From contig NC_081180.1 in NCBI RefSeq assembly GCF_029867415.1, positions 145,328,731 to 145,392,730 on the forward strand: DNA of 64,000 nt, in the 5' to 3' direction. Below the pieces are notes generated by a model. That model was not told the origin of the DNA and searched no databases. It saw only the letters and a list, made by a program, of their open reading frames with translations. Below, one piece after another: positions 1 to 11,550 of the stretch. The DNA comes from Vicia villosa (lineage: Eukaryota; Streptophyta; Magnoliopsida; Fabales; Fabaceae). The position numbers and the translations under genes are program-made. Positions within the stretch are counted from its first letter, which is position 1. Each line of letters opens with the position of its first letter.

Positions 1-1830
1 CCATGGTCTCCTAAGTAATTTATATTGCTTGTATGAAATTTTGACATGTGCAGGTCTTGTAGCTACGGACGAAAACCGTCACTAAAGGCTTTACCTACAG
101 TTGCAGAGCCTATAGCAACGGAGAGAGGAAGAAGATGAAGGCGTGGCAGACTCTGATTGGCCAGAATGCGCGCGCCAGCTTTTATTCAAATTCTTGGATC
201 CTGTGTTGCGCTGTCTATGCTTTTGTTATGCTCCTCAAAATCTGAGCCCTCCGATTCACTTCCAATCAGATCCAACGTGCCAGATCTCTCACCACACCAT
301 GCTCCCTCACTGATTACCACACAGGATCAGTATCCTCTTATTTTCTATTTTATTTTCTATTTTATTTTAATTTCTTTGTTAAGTTAATTAAAAATAGTTT
401 TAAAAATCCAAAAAATACACAAAAAATATTTTTAGACTTCTAAAATAATATATTATTTTCTGAAATAAAAATATTTTATTTTTCTTCAAAATTTCAATAT
501 TTTGCATAATTAATTAGTATATATTTATATATTTGCTTTTTAATTATTCTAACCAATCAAAAAATCATAAAAAAAATTGTTCTTTGTGTTAAATATTGTT
601 TATATATTATAAACTAATTTTGTACATATTTTGAATAATTTTATCTTTGAGTTTTAATTATTTGTATAATTATTTGCATAATTATGTTTTAATTAACTTA
701 AATCAATTTCAAATCAATTTCCAAAAATTCCAAAAAAATTAGTTTTGTTTTAAAATTAATTAACAAATATTTTGTACATATTTTAAACTTAATTTCTAGG
801 TTTAAATCTATTTTCATCTTTTTTCTTCATTTTAATTTAATTAATCATGCATTAATTATAATTAAAACCAATCATAAAAATTCCAAAAACATGCCTTTTA
901 TGTTTCTTGCAATTTAAAATTCCTAGATAAATGTATAGGATGTCAAATTCATGTAAATAGGCTAGTTTACGTTTCCTGCACAATCGATGTAATAGCGTAG
1001 ATTTACTTTCCGCACTTTACATTTCCGCACTTTAATTTCCAGCACATATAAACTGCGTGTATGTCAAAGATAAAATTGAACCGTTAGATCACTAACTTCA
1101 AAGATAAAATATCTGAATCCAATCACAATCACACTTGCACCTCTTCAGGAAATCCCTTTTCAATCTTTCAAAATCAAAGTCAAAATTCCACTATTTTGAG
1201 TACAAAATCGAACCTTGCTTTTATATCCGGTGAAAGGATAGATTTTTAAAGGAAATAGGATAAAGACCTTACAACTCAGGGTAGACCTCCTAGTTTGCTT
1301 GCTCAAATCAAAACAAACAAAATTCTCATACACTGTTGATTTTTCAAAACTTTCAAAAAAGACAATACTTTGTATACATCCAAACACGGGTTATTACAAA
1401 GTTAACGTTCTTTTCAAAACATCTTTCGAAAGATAAACAAGCATTTTGTATACATCCACACACGGATCATTACAAAATTCAATTTACAAAAGTATTTGAA
1501 ACCACATATGAGCAATTTCAGAGCAATTGAAAAGTGATCGAAAAACAAGTGAGCTAAGCAAACTTAAGAGCCCATGGATAACCATGGATACAAAGGGTGC
1601 TAACACCTTCCCTTTGTATAACCTACCCCCTTACCCAGAATTTCTTAAAGGTCTTTTTTCTGTTTCTTTTATAAACCTTTCCTTAATTGGATAAAATAAA
1701 AGGTCGGTGGCGACTCTGTGAATTTTCAAAAAAAATGCGAAAGCATTAAGCGACAAAAAAGAGTCAGTTCACGTATCTCTACAGATCAGAGGTATGGCCC
1801 GGTATTAAAAAAAAAAATCGGAGGTCCACA
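1..1830 (+). repeat. Ogre-type LTR, 3' portion (plus orientation)
   Basis: This stretch is the reverse complement, with scattered differences, of about 32539-34350, the 3' part of the LTR of the Ogre element on the minus strand. Shared landmarks are an AT-rich core (about 400-900), a block ending in a sequence about ggtcggtggcgactctgtg (1702-1722), and the terminal ...gaggtccaca at 1821-1830, which has the canonical CA end. It continues left beyond the window, so I cannot tell a 3' LTR from a solo LTR. Immediately after 1830 the sequence becomes an Athila protease read on the minus strand, so this LTR marks an insertion into that older element. No gene is carried; the short open frames here are in AT-rich LTR sequence. 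Confidence 0.85.
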
Positions 1831-3149
1831 AATGGCCTTCCAAGAATGATAGGTGAATCTTTGTCTTCTTCCATATCAATCACCACAAAATCCACCGGAA
1901 ACAGAAATTTGTCAACTTTCACTAACATGTCTTGTGCAATTCCATACGGAAGAGTGGTAGATTTATCTGCTAGTTGCAAAGTCATTCTTGTTGACTTCAT
2001 TTCAATATTTCCCAGCCGCTTCACTATTGATAAAGGGATTAAATTGATGCTTGATCCTAGATCAATTAATCCATTCCCAATATTTTGATTCCCAATTGTA
2101 ACCGACAATGTGACTCTTCCGGGATCTCTCGCCTTTTGGGGGAGGCGTGATATGATAGCACTACATTGTGCATCAAGTATAATAACCTCTTCTTCTTCCG
2201 GTCTTTTCTTCTTTGTCAAGATATCTTTCATAAATTTTGCATATTTTGGCATTTGAGCAATAGCTTCAGAGAATGGAATATTAATTTGTAGTTGCTTAAA
2301 AATTTCCATAAACCTGGCATATTGTCTAGCGTTGTCTTTCTTTGATGGAGCATGGGGATATGGCAAATGTTGACTTGGAATCGTGTTGTTTGCCATCTTA
2401 TCTTTAGCACTCCTTCTTTTTAATTTCTCCTTCATGACTTCTTTATTCACATCTTCTTCTTCAGCCCCATTGTTTATAATTTCATATTCTTCGTCTTCTC
2501 CATTATGTTTTTCATCTTCCTTTTCTTTATCATCCTCAACCTCATTCGTTTCCGTTTCATCCTTACCACCTTTCTGTCCAGTCCTTGTCACCACCGCTTT
2601 GCAATGCTCCTTTGGGTTCTCTTGAGTGTTGGCCGAGAAAGTTGCATTTGATTGATTAGTTGCAATCTGCTTAGCAAGTTGACCCACTTGAGTTTCCAAA
2701 TTCTTTATAGCTGCCTCTTGATTCTTTTGATTTGTCATTGACATTGGCATGAATTGTGTCATAGTTTCTTCTAACTTTGACTGTCCTCCTTGTTGTGGTG
2801 GTGGTTTAGTGTAAGGTTGGAAGGCTTGTTGTTGATACCCTTGATTTGGTGGCCTTTGTTGGTACCCTTGGTTGTTATTCCTTGGTGGATAACCTTGTTG
2901 GTATGGATGATTTTGGTATTGATTCTGCCTTTGTCCTTGGTTGTTGTTCATGTAATTCACTTCTTCTTCTAGAACTGGTGGACAGAATCCTGTTTGATGA
3001 TCTCCCTTGCACAATTCGCACTTAGCAACTTGATAAGAATTAGATACCCCGTTCAGCTCCTTGATTTGTTGTGGTAATTTAGACATTTGTTGTGTCAAAA
3101 GTTCCACTTGTGATGTTAGAAGCTTATTTTGGGCCAGCAGGGCATCACT
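1831..3149 (-). pseudogene. Athila/Cyclops-type gag-protease fragment
   Basis: The open frame runs right to left through most of this block, starting upstream of the Met at 3107. It encodes the C-terminal half of Athila-lineage gag and the aspartic protease. Visible landmarks are a zinc-knuckle-like CELCKGDHQTGFC, a Gln/Asn/Tyr-rich linker, the conserved NIPFSEAIAQMPKYAKFMKD block, and the protease active-site loop LIDLGSSINLIPLS, in which D-L-G replaces the usual D-T/S-G, as in other Athila copies. It stops at IILGRPF because the plus-strand Ogre LTR (ending at 1830) is inserted there. On the 5' side it is cut by the SIRE-like element beginning at 3150. N-terminal gag and everything after protease are absent. 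It is similar to, but clearly diverged from, the Cyclops copy at 62061-63197. Confidence 0.85.
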
Positions 3150-4556
3150 TGTAAGTTTAAGAGTGCGCCTAAGAGGGGGGGTGAATTAGGTTTTCGAAGA
3201 TTTATCCGGTTTTTTAGAATACTTGTACTTATTTTTTTGGTTAAGTGTTTGAAGGCTTTTGAATGGTTCTTTTCTTTTCTTGATAATAGTGATGAAAGCG
3301 GTAAATTGCGGAAAAGTAAAGAACACAACGATATATACTGGTTCCCCTCACAATCCGAGAGTACTCCAGTCCCCTTTCAAACACGAAAGAGATTTTTACT
3401 ATTGTTAGATCTTTGTACAAGCCTATACCAAGACTCCTCCTACAATCTTCTAACTAAACCACCAAGAACAATCCTCTTGGATTTCAATAAGTCCTTAAGA
3501 GAACACCCTCCCTAAGGATACCTCTTGTTTCCAAAACTATGGACAACAAGGTTACAACTACCAAGAACAATCCTCTTGGATTTACTAACTTGATTATGAG
3601 AACAATCCTCTCACTAATCAACAACCCTTGCTTCCAACAATCCTGGATAGCAAGTCAATAATAACAAAATATATTTGAGTAGAAATGTTGATGAACATAT
3701 ACCAATCAATAAGATTGATCTTCTCTTTCAAGCAAGACAATTTACAATGATATAATAGTGCTCAAGTGTTTATGTATGAATGAGAAACTTTTCTAACAAT
3801 GTGTAGAAAAATTTTCAATGAAAGTTCAAGTATGAAACACTTGTATGCAAATATATGATGAAAATATATGATCAAAAAGTATGGTAAATTGTAATGAAAG
3901 AGGTGAGATTTAAATCTGAAGTTTATGGTATTTATATAGGTATTTACACCCTTTAGAAAGAGTATAAAATGATCAACCAATGCAATGTTTAAGGTTTGAA
4001 AATATATTTTCGTTTGAGTGAAAACATGCAATGGAAAAACACACTGGTTCAGTAGGAACCGGTTCCTGCCTGGGACAACCCGGTTCCTGCTGAACGTTAC
4101 AGCAGAAAATTTGAATTTTGAACGTGGGAACCGGTTCCTGCATAGGGACAACCCGGTTCCCCATAGTAAACCACAGAATGCTGAAAATTGAGAATGCTGG
4201 GAACCGGTTCCCTCATAGGGACAACCCGGTTCCTAAAACCTTTATTTAGGATTTTGACTTTGAAAAAAAGGTTTCAACAAGAGTTTACTTTGGAGTGAAA
4301 CTTATGCCATGCATATATAAGTTTGAGTATGTATGAATGAAAGTTTATATGATTTTTGAGCACTAAGAAATATCAAAGTAAAAGGAATTTAGCTTGTACC
4401 ATTATGACATGAAGATCAATCAATCAAAGCTAATCTCCATGAAAGTTGCAATCTTGATCCATAGCTAATTTCTTTTTTTTTTCTCATCCTTTATTGATGC
4501 ATGCTCATGATAGTTTTCTTCATCAAAACATAGTATTGTAGAAGCTTGCCTTCACA
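3150..4556 (-). repeat. 3' LTR of the SIRE-like element
   Basis: This 1407-bp LTR is nearly identical to 6898-8314. It contains three GGAACCGGTTCC palindromes (4055, 4127 and 4202), each followed about 24 bp later by an isolated CCCGGTTCC half site. A TATA element lies at 3927-3940 on the minus strand. A short poly-G run (7 G, versus 14 in the other LTR) lies near the 3' terminus at about 3174-3180. Open frames here (for example 3129-3515 and 3762-4151) are LTR sequence duplicated in the other LTR, not genes. Confidence 0.9.
3927..3940 (-). promoter_or_regulatory. TATA box of the SIRE-like 3' LTR
   Basis: On the minus strand the sequence is cctatataaatacc, a good plant TATA element inside the LTR. 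It is identical at 7683-7696 in the other LTR. Confidence 0.6.
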
Positions 4557-4570
4557 TTCTCCCCCTTTTT
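4557..4570 (-). other. Polypurine tract of the SIRE-like element
   Basis: On the minus strand this reads AAAAAGGGGGAGAA, directly abutting the first TG of the 3' LTR. This is the usual plus-strand priming site of copia elements of the SIRE/Tork type. Confidence 0.8.
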
Positions 4571-4887
4571 GATGATGACAACCTTTGAAATCTGAAGTGT
4601 AGTGCTCTTATGTGAATGCTCCCCCTAAATTTGATAACTCCCCCTTGATCAAAGCTCTCTCTTGATTTATAGAGAATTTTACTTCTTTGTGGCTGCAAAT
4701 GTTAGAGACAAGCAAGCATACACATATACACAAATATCTTCTCCCCCTTTGTCATTATCAAAAAGGATGGGAAAAAAGATAAATTATTATAAAATATGAA
4801 CACAAATAATTATTTACCTATGAGTTTTACCTCATGAGTGACTTCATAAAACATTCATCTTTGATGAATATTATTTTGAAGCTTTTG

Positions 4888-5148
4888 TCACAAAGTTGGC
4901 TTTTGCTTAGAAGATTTTGCTTTTAGTCTTTCAACATAAAGTAAGTCTTCAATTGATATGAAATTTAGTACTCCAACTTTGTCAATGCCAAGAATTCTTC
5001 CTTTAAGGTATTCTCCATATGTGAAATCACTCTTGGACTTTATAACTAGATTTGAAAGTTAGTTTATTTCTCCTATCAAATGCTTAGAACCACCACTTGA
5101 TAAAAACACCATAGAATTTAAGTGGTCCTCAAGCAAACCTACAAAACA
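4888..5148 (-). pseudogene. Vestigial copia protease after gag
   Basis: Just after the gag stop, in another frame, the minus strand reads MVFLSSGGSKHLIG and then SDFTYGEYLKGRILGIDKVG and LLYVERLKA. This lines up with the copia protease pattern around WYLDSGCSxHMTG and the following TYGDxxxGxIxG and VLYVExLKH blocks. The catalytic Asp position is Ser (LSSGGS) and the Cys is Gly, and there is an in-frame TAA about 30 codons into the remnant. The fragment ends in TGA at about 4888, and no integrase or reverse transcriptase follows. The remaining bases down to 4571 show no recognisable coding sequence. Confidence 0.65.
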
Positions 5149-5150
5149 AA

Positions 5151-6816
5151 TTAAGTTTTATTTGGTACCCAAGTGGCTTTGGGTCCATCATAGTTAGTTC
5201 CTTTCTTCACCCATATATAATGTCCACTAGGAACACTAAAGTTCCTTACATAACAAGCATTGGGTGTGTGACCAATAATACCACAATAAAAACAAGTAGG
5301 TTCAAAGTTACTTCTATATCTAGGAACATATGGTTTCTTTTTAGGAAGCCTTTTAGGATGATGATGAACCTTTTGTGCTTTATCCAATTTGTTGATTTGT
5401 TCACTTGCCTTCACAAAGATAGTTTTACTAGTACTTGGTTTAGACTTTGCATATCCAAGACCACTTTTATCATTAAGGAATCTTTGTTGCCTAAGGACAC
5501 CTTCCAACCCAATTTGTCCTTTTTCATACCTTTCAAGGACTCTCTTTATTTGAACAATTTGAAAAGAAAGTGATTCACAATTCTTGCATGCAAAACTATC
5601 TTCTTGAACACTAATCATTTTTTCTTTGTCATCTTTTTCTTCTATTATCTTAACCTTCTCTTCTAAAGATGATATTATTTTCTTTTGAGATGAGATAGTT
5701 TTATAGAGAATTTTGCACTCATTTAACAATTCATTTATTGCATCTTGAACATCATTATCAAAAAGAGAAAATTCATTACTAACCTCATTGTCTTCATCAT
5801 CGGAATGGTGTGTTGCTACCAATGCAAGATTCACATGTTCTTCATCTGAAGATGAACTTATTTCATTGTCATCCCATGCTACATATGCTTTCTTTGATTT
5901 TTTATCTTTATTTTTCTTGAAGTATTTGTCCTTCTTTACAAGTTTAGGGCATTCACTTTTGACATGTCCTCTTTCTCCACATTCGAAGCATTTAATCTTC
6001 CTTGTTGGTGCTTCCTCTTTAATGATCTCCTTTTTCTTTTCTTTTCTTAGAAATTTTTCAAACTTTTTGATAAACTCATTATCTTCTTCACTAGTGAATT
6101 CATCCTCTTGATTGCTATCATGATGCTTGACTCTTGTCTTCAAGGCAATATCTTTTGAATCTTTCATTTGAATTTCATGCGTTTCAAGTCTTCCGAGTTC
6201 TGTTTCATATTCTTGAAGTTTACCGAACAAGGTTGCGGAAGTCATCTTTGATAGATTCTTTTTCTCGGATATCGCCGTTACTTTTGGTTGCCATTCTCTT
6301 GTTAAAGATCTAAGCACCTTTAGATTTAGTTCTTCGGTAGTGAGAGTCTTACCAAGTGCCTTCAAGTGATTTGTCAAATGAACGAATCGTTTTTGCAATT
6401 CGAGAATAGTTTCTCTGGGCTTCATTCTAAACAGTTCGTATTCTTGACTTAAAGTATTCAATCTTGATCTTTTAACTTCAGCGGGTACCTTCATGAGTTT
6501 CTACAAGAGTATCCCAAATTTCCTTTGATGTTGTACATGTTGATATTCGGAAGAATTCATTCATACTAAGAGCACCATGAAGAAGACTGATCGCCTTTTT
6601 GTCAGCAAGAACTTTCCTTCTATCATCATCGTTCCATGAAACTTTAAGCTTTGTTGATTCAACACCATCGACGATAGTTGTAGGAACAAAGGGACCATTT
6701 TGGACTGCTTCCCATACTTCTTCTCCTTTTGCTTCTAAATGAGCCTTCATTTGGATTTTCCAAAAGTCAAAGTATTCACCACAAAATAATGGAGGCTTGT
6801 TGTTACTACCCACCAT
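5151..6816 (-). pseudogene. SIRE-like copia gag (one frameshift)
   Basis: The start at 6816 (MVGSNNKPPLFCGEYFDFW) is the typical copia Gag N-terminus (DUF4219/UBN2 type). The first 112 codons end prematurely, and the reading frame continues from about 6494 to the stop at 5151. One extra C in the ggtacccgctgaag stretch near 6485 explains the shift. The second part carries the UBN2 segment (LSQEYELFRMKPRETI), a Lys/Glu-rich coiled-coil stretch, a first zinc knuckle CFECGERGHVKSEC and a second one CFYCGIIGHTPNAC, ending ATWVPNKT. The combined length (about 555 residues) is that of a complete SIRE-lineage Gag. It would form virus-like particles if intact. Apart from the single-base shift it looks well preserved, which fits the youth implied by the LTRs. 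Confidence 0.85.
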
Positions 6817-6880
6817 CTCTAAAAACTGGATTCTGATTTGCGGAAGCCATTCTGGATCTTTAGGAACAAGTTACCTATAA

Positions 6881-6895
6881 CTTGCTCTGATGCCA
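6881..6895 (-). other. Primer binding site (initiator Met tRNA type)
   Basis: On the minus strand the sequence TGGCATCAGAGCAAG begins two bases inside the 5' LTR end. It differs by one base from the plant initiator-Met PBS core TGGTATCAGAGC. This fixes the minus-strand orientation of the element. Confidence 0.8.
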
Positions 6896-6897
6896 AA

Positions 6898-8314
6898 TGT
6901 AAGTTTAAGAGTGCGCCTAAGAGGGGGGGGGGGGGGGTGAATTAGGTTTTCGAAGATTTATCCGGTTTTTTAGAATACTTGTACTTATTTTTTTGGTTAA
7001 GTGTTTGAAGGCTTTTGAATGGTTCTTTTCTTTTCTTGATAATAGTGATGAAAGCGGTAAATTGCGGAAAAGTAAAGAACACAACGATATATACTGGTTC
7101 CCCTCACAATCCGAGAGTACTCCAGTCCCCTTTCAAACACGAAAGAGATTTTTACTATTGTTAGATCTTTGTACAAGCCTATACCAAGACTCCTCCTACA
7201 ATCTTCTAACTAAACCACCAAGAACAATCCTCTTGGATTTCAATAAGTCCTTAAGAGAACACCCTCCCTAAGGATACCTCTTGTTTCCAAAACTATGGAC
7301 AACAAGGTTACAACTACCAAGAACAATCCTCTTGGATTTACTAACTTGATTATGAGAACAATCCTCTCACTAATCAACAACCCTTGCTTCCAACAATCCT
7401 GGATAGCAAGTCAATAATAACAAAATATATTTGAGTAGAAATGTTGATAAACATATACCAATCAATAAGATTGATCTTCTCTTTCAAGCAAGACAATTTA
7501 CAATGATATAATAGTGCTCAAGTGTTTATGTATGAATGAGAAACTTTTCTAACAATGTGTAGAAAAAGTTTCAATGAAAGTTCAAGTACGAAACACTTGT
7601 ATGCAAATATATGATGAAAATATATGATCAAAAAGTGTGGTAAATTGTAATGAAAGAGGTAAGATTTAAATCTGAAGTTTATGGTATTTATATAGGTATT
7701 TACACCCTTTAGAAAGAGTATAAAATGATCAACCAATGCAATGTTTAAGGTTTGAAAATATATTTTCGTTTGAGTGAAAACATGCAATGGAAAAACACAC
7801 TGGTTCAGTAGGAACCGGTTCCTGCCTGGGACAACCCGGTTCCTGCTGAACGTTACAGCAGAATATTTGAATTTTGAACGTGGGAACCGGTTCCTGCATA
7901 GGGACAACCCGGTTCCCCATAGTAAACCACAGAATGCTGAAAATTGATAATGCTGGGAACCGGTTCCCTCATAGGGACAACCCGGTTCCTAAAACCTTTA
8001 TTTAGGATTTTGACTTTGAAAAAGGTTTCAACAAGAGTTTACTTTGGAGTGAAACTTATGCCATGCATATATAAGTTTGAGTATGTATGAATTAAAGTTT
8101 ATATGATTTTTGAGCACTAAGAAATATCAAAGTAAAAGGAATTTAGCTTGTACCATTATGACATGAAGATCAATCAATCAAAGCTAATCTCCATGAAAGT
8201 TGCAATCTTGATCCATAGCTAATTTGATCTTTTTTTTTTTCTCATCCTTTATTGATGCATGCTCATGATAGTTGTCTTCATCAAAACATAGTATTGTAGA
8301 AGCTTGCCTTCACA
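6898..8314 (-). repeat. 5' LTR of the SIRE-like element
   Basis: This 1417-bp copy is nearly identical to 3150-4556. It carries GGAACCGGTTCC palindromes at 7811, 7883 and 7956, a TATA element at 7683-7696 and a 14-G run near its 3' end (about 6924-6937). Differences from the other LTR are mostly single substitutions and homopolymer length changes. Confidence 0.9.
7683..7696 (-). promoter_or_regulatory. TATA box of the SIRE-like 5' LTR
   Basis: The minus-strand sequence cctatataaatacc would position transcription start about 30 bp downstream, toward lower coordinates, so most of the LTR below it would be transcribed leader. Confidence 0.6.
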
Positions 8315-9344
8315 TAACAAACCAGTATTTCCTCCCCTTCATATGAATAGAACACGTAAAGTCCAAATACCATTGCTCGCTACACTGAATTGACTCTTTC
8401 GTAGTCACCATGGCAGATTCTTCTTCTTGTAACTGGTTATAGCGTGCTTACAACTTGAATTTGTAATTTTCTCCAAATTACTGTTGCATTGATCTTGCAG
8501 CCTGCTACTGCATTCCCCTTCTGTAATCATGATAATGTTATCCTCATAAAAAAATTGTCTTGCAACCTTGGCTGCATCCACTTGAGGTTCCTTCTTGTTC
8601 GCATTGCACTCTCTTGCAAAATAACCAAACTTTTGACAAAGAAAGCATTGCACTTTTCTTTTGTCAATCCTTCTTCTTTCACATCTAAAGTTTCCTTGAC
8701 CACCATTCTTGTTGCAAATTCTCTCACCCTTTTGAGAAGTCGAATTCTCGGAATTCTGGGATTCTCTTCCACCAAAATTCTGAAAACTCCCTTTACTTTT
8801 CATGAACAATTTTCCCTTTTATTTCTTGTCTTTATCGTAGAAATAAACTTGTTAAGCGATATCTGCCTTTGCCTTATCACAATTTCTCTCTTCCATTCTT
8901 TTCTCATGTGGCTGAAGAAAGCTTTATAGACCCTCTTTGCTCATCGTCTCAAGATTATTTGATTCCATAATCGTTACGACCACATTTTCAAATATTGGCG
9001 TTAAAAAACGCAAGAATTTCGCGACAACATACTACTCCATGATCGTTTCTCCACATGTTTTTATTTGGATCAACAATCGAGTAATTCTCGTTGGGAAATT
9101 GTTGATGGTCTCCTTCTCCTCCATTTGAATCAACTCAAGTTGAAGTATGTGAGTTTGTGTCCTCACAACCTTTGCTTTGTCATCCCCTGTGAATGCCTTA
9201 TCCAAGATTTCCTACGCTTGTCTCGATGATTTGCAATTACCAACTTTCTCGAAATTATTTGTATTAACGCATTGATGGATTAAAAACAATGCCTTGAAAT
9301 CTTTCTTCTTTTCTTCCTTATGCGTTGCTTATCGTGCATCCTGC
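8315..9344 (-). pseudogene. Decayed Ty1/copia gag-protease fragment
   Basis: Read on the minus strand from about 9344 downward, the block gives pieces of a UBN2-type Gag across several frames and stops. These include a segment like NFEKVGNCKSSRQAWEILDK, an EESKDL-like helix region, a long basic linker (FQNFGGRESQNSENS) and a zinc knuckle CFLCQKFGYFARECN in the open stretch 8809-8405. It ends in a protease start, QWYLDFTCSIHMKG, in which the expected D-T/S-G is D-F-T. It is a different copia lineage from the neighbouring SIRE-like element, which has two knuckles. The fragment is cut by the SIRE-like LTR at 8314 and by an LTR head at 9345. Confidence 0.75.
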
Positions 9345-9413
9345 CATACCCCAATTTTTTTATCCTAAGATCCCACTTCATTTTAATTGAATTTAAAATA
9401 GTGTGATTGTGGA
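9345..9413 (+). repeat. 69-bp head of a Tat/Ogre-type LTR (plus)
   Basis: The sequence begins TGCCATACCCCAATTTTT and continues ...cctaagatcccac, closely matching the start of the plus-strand LTR at 22484 (TGTCATACCCCAATTTTTGA). It breaks off at 9413, where the minus-strand LTR ends. The simplest reading is that an older LTR was itself hit by the minus-strand element. Confidence 0.55.
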
Positions 9414-10571
9414 TGTCGTTTTCTTTACCTCCCCGTTTCACTTGGGAGGACGGCACGCTAAACCCTTCACGCGAAATTTGGAAGGAGAATGCGCCCGTGG
9501 TGGGATGAATTTTGTTTCAGTTCTTCCTACGATAACACACGAACTTTCTTATTGGTCCTACGAGTAGGAAAGGGAAAAAAAGATCTCAACTAAACCCTAG
9601 GAGTTTGCTAAGTGTGGGGATTCACCTAGACTAGAAATTCTGGAGTCCGGGAGGTCGGTTATACATAGGGAAGTGTTTTAAACACCCTACATATCTGCAG
9701 TAATCTACAGGAACCTTCTCTGTGTCATTGTGATTGTGTTTGCTGCTAATGATTGGGAAAGTTTCTCCTTTGTGTTAGGAGAGAGAATTGAATTGATTAA
9801 AGAAAGACAGACAGATAGACAGACTGACTATTTTTGGTACTTTATTAGCTCGCTGAGATTCCTTGTGAACCTCATGCCTACATATCCCTAGTGGAAGTCA
9901 GAGCTTAATGTAGTTCGGGGAACTAACTAGGGAAATTACTTGTTTTTGGTGCCTTGCTTGAAGCTCAAGGTTGAAGCTTGGAATTAAATCTCTGTTTACA
10001 GTAAAGAGACATGAAATCATCTTTACAGAGAGGTATTTGTACTATTCTACCACAAACATTTAAAGGAGTGACAGAATAACTGAATTCATTTCATTCAAGA
10101 GGGGGACCTTACTTGTGTATGTGCAAGTATACCAGTCAAATGCCTCTTAAATGAAAGAAAGATGCTCATCCAAATTAGGGAAAGTTACCACATGTCTGGG
10201 TTTTACTGCCAGCTCATGCCTTTCAAAATCCTAAATGGGAGACTTGATTGAAATTGAAATAAAATGTAATGTTTGTTTGTTTGAATGTGGTAGAGTAGTA
10301 AAAATATCTCTCTATAGAGATAAGCTAAGTCTATCTACTGTATAAAAGATTTGACTTTAGCTGGCTTGAATGAGGCCCAAGCTTGAGGCTTTTTGATTGA
10401 TTTTATTGATTTATTGAAATGATAACTCTACTGGGGAGTATTTAAACTAAGGAGTTTTTGGTGTTCTGTACGAAGCCCAGAATTGAGGCTGACTCTACTT
10501 AGGGAGCCTCTATTTGGGGAGATTATCTCCTAAGAGAATGAATCTTTGATTTTTTGAAAGACTGATTTTGG

Positions 10572-10916
10572 AGGCTAACCCTTTCCAGGGGTTTTGACTC
10601 AGCTGGAGAAATTGTCTGTTAAAAGACTGACTTTATCATGTTTTTTTTTTGGAGGCTGACCCTTTCCAGGGGTCGTGACTCTTTTTTGATTAATTGACTT
10701 TGGAGGCTAACCCTTTCCAGGGTTTTTTGTTAAAATGAAGGAATGTTTGGAGGCTAACCCTTTCCAGGGGTTTTTGTTAAAATGAAGGAATGTTTGGAGG
10801 CTAACCCTTTCCAGGGGTTTTTATTGAAATGATGGATTGATTTGGAAGCTAACCCTTTCCAGGGTTTTTGTTAAAATGAAGGAATGTTTGGAGGCTAACC
10901 CTTTCCAGGGGTTTTG
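10572..10916. repeat. Seven short tandem repeats in the LTR
   Basis: The core ggaggctaaccctttccagg recurs at about 10572, 10651, 10702, 10748, 10796, 10842 and 10887, with spacing settling to about 46-48 bp in the last five copies. The variable linker is rich in ttttgttaaaatgaaggaatg. It lies in the region of the LTR where the related plus LTR has a different repeat (26555-26770). Confidence 0.8.
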
Positions 10917-11545
10917 ATTCTTTTGGTGAATGGCAGAAAGATTATCTAGTGGAGACTTCTTGTTTAAAGCCCAAGATGAAGGCTGACTCATGCTGAGGAT
11001 AAGCAAATATGGATCCTAGACTCTGCTAAGGAAGATTGATGAAGATAAGGGTGACAGAGACTGTCCATGTCTCTCATTCCAAAAGGTGTACTCAATGCAA
11101 AATTGAGACAAACTTGGCTTGTTAAAAGTCTGGTTTAAATTGGAAGAAAACTCACCAGGGTAGGCTAAAAGGTGACTAAAGACCTGTTCCTATGTTTATA
11201 AGAAACCTGATGGGTCCTTGTATACAAGCTCAAGAGGAAGCTGGAAATGCTTTTAAGAAGCCTGTGGGTCCTTGTACAAAGCCCAAGAGGAGGCTAATCG
11301 AGGGTCCTTGTTATAGCACAAGAGAAAGCTATGTAGTTTTGAACTTATTTTGGCTCTAAGCAAATGGGTAAGAGGTTTCACCGGGAATAATTCCTCTTTG
11401 GGTGGATGTGTCCTATATTTTTGGATTCTAAGGTTTTTGCCAAGATGTTTCACCGGGAATAATTCATCTTGGGGGTTTGAACTACAGATCTCTAATTAGG
11501 AAAGAGCCTTCACCGGGAAGACATTCTCAATCCTAGGCCATATTC

Positions 11546-11550
<5 letters not shown>

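Larger units (their letters stand above)
3150..8314 (-). mobile_element. Non-autonomous SIRE-like Ty1/copia element (gag only, TR-GAG-like)
   Basis: The element is 5.2 kb and bounded by two direct 1.4-kb LTRs (3150-4556 and 6898-8314) that differ by roughly a dozen substitutions and small indels by eye, so under about 1 percent. Read on the minus strand the LTR begins TGTGAAGGCAAGC and ends CTTACA. A primer site resembling the initiator-Met PBS lies inside the upper LTR, and an AAAAAGGGGGAGAA polypurine tract precedes the lower LTR. The 2.3-kb interior holds a full-length-looking gag with two zinc knuckles and a dead protease remnant, but no integrase, reverse transcriptase or RNase H. Mobilisation would have to be in trans. 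I find no matching target-site duplication: the left flank is tcact and the right flank is taaca, and the flanks belong to different elements. Confidence 0.88.

Noticed and set aside
2383..2625. Ser-rich open frame on the plus strand
   Set aside because: It is the antisense of the acidic linker of the Athila gag on the minus strand.
3129..4151. Open frames that occur twice in the window (also at 6993-7271 and 7518-7907)
   Set aside because: They are duplicated because they lie in the two LTRs of the SIRE-like element and read the promoter/leader region; no protein family is recognisable.
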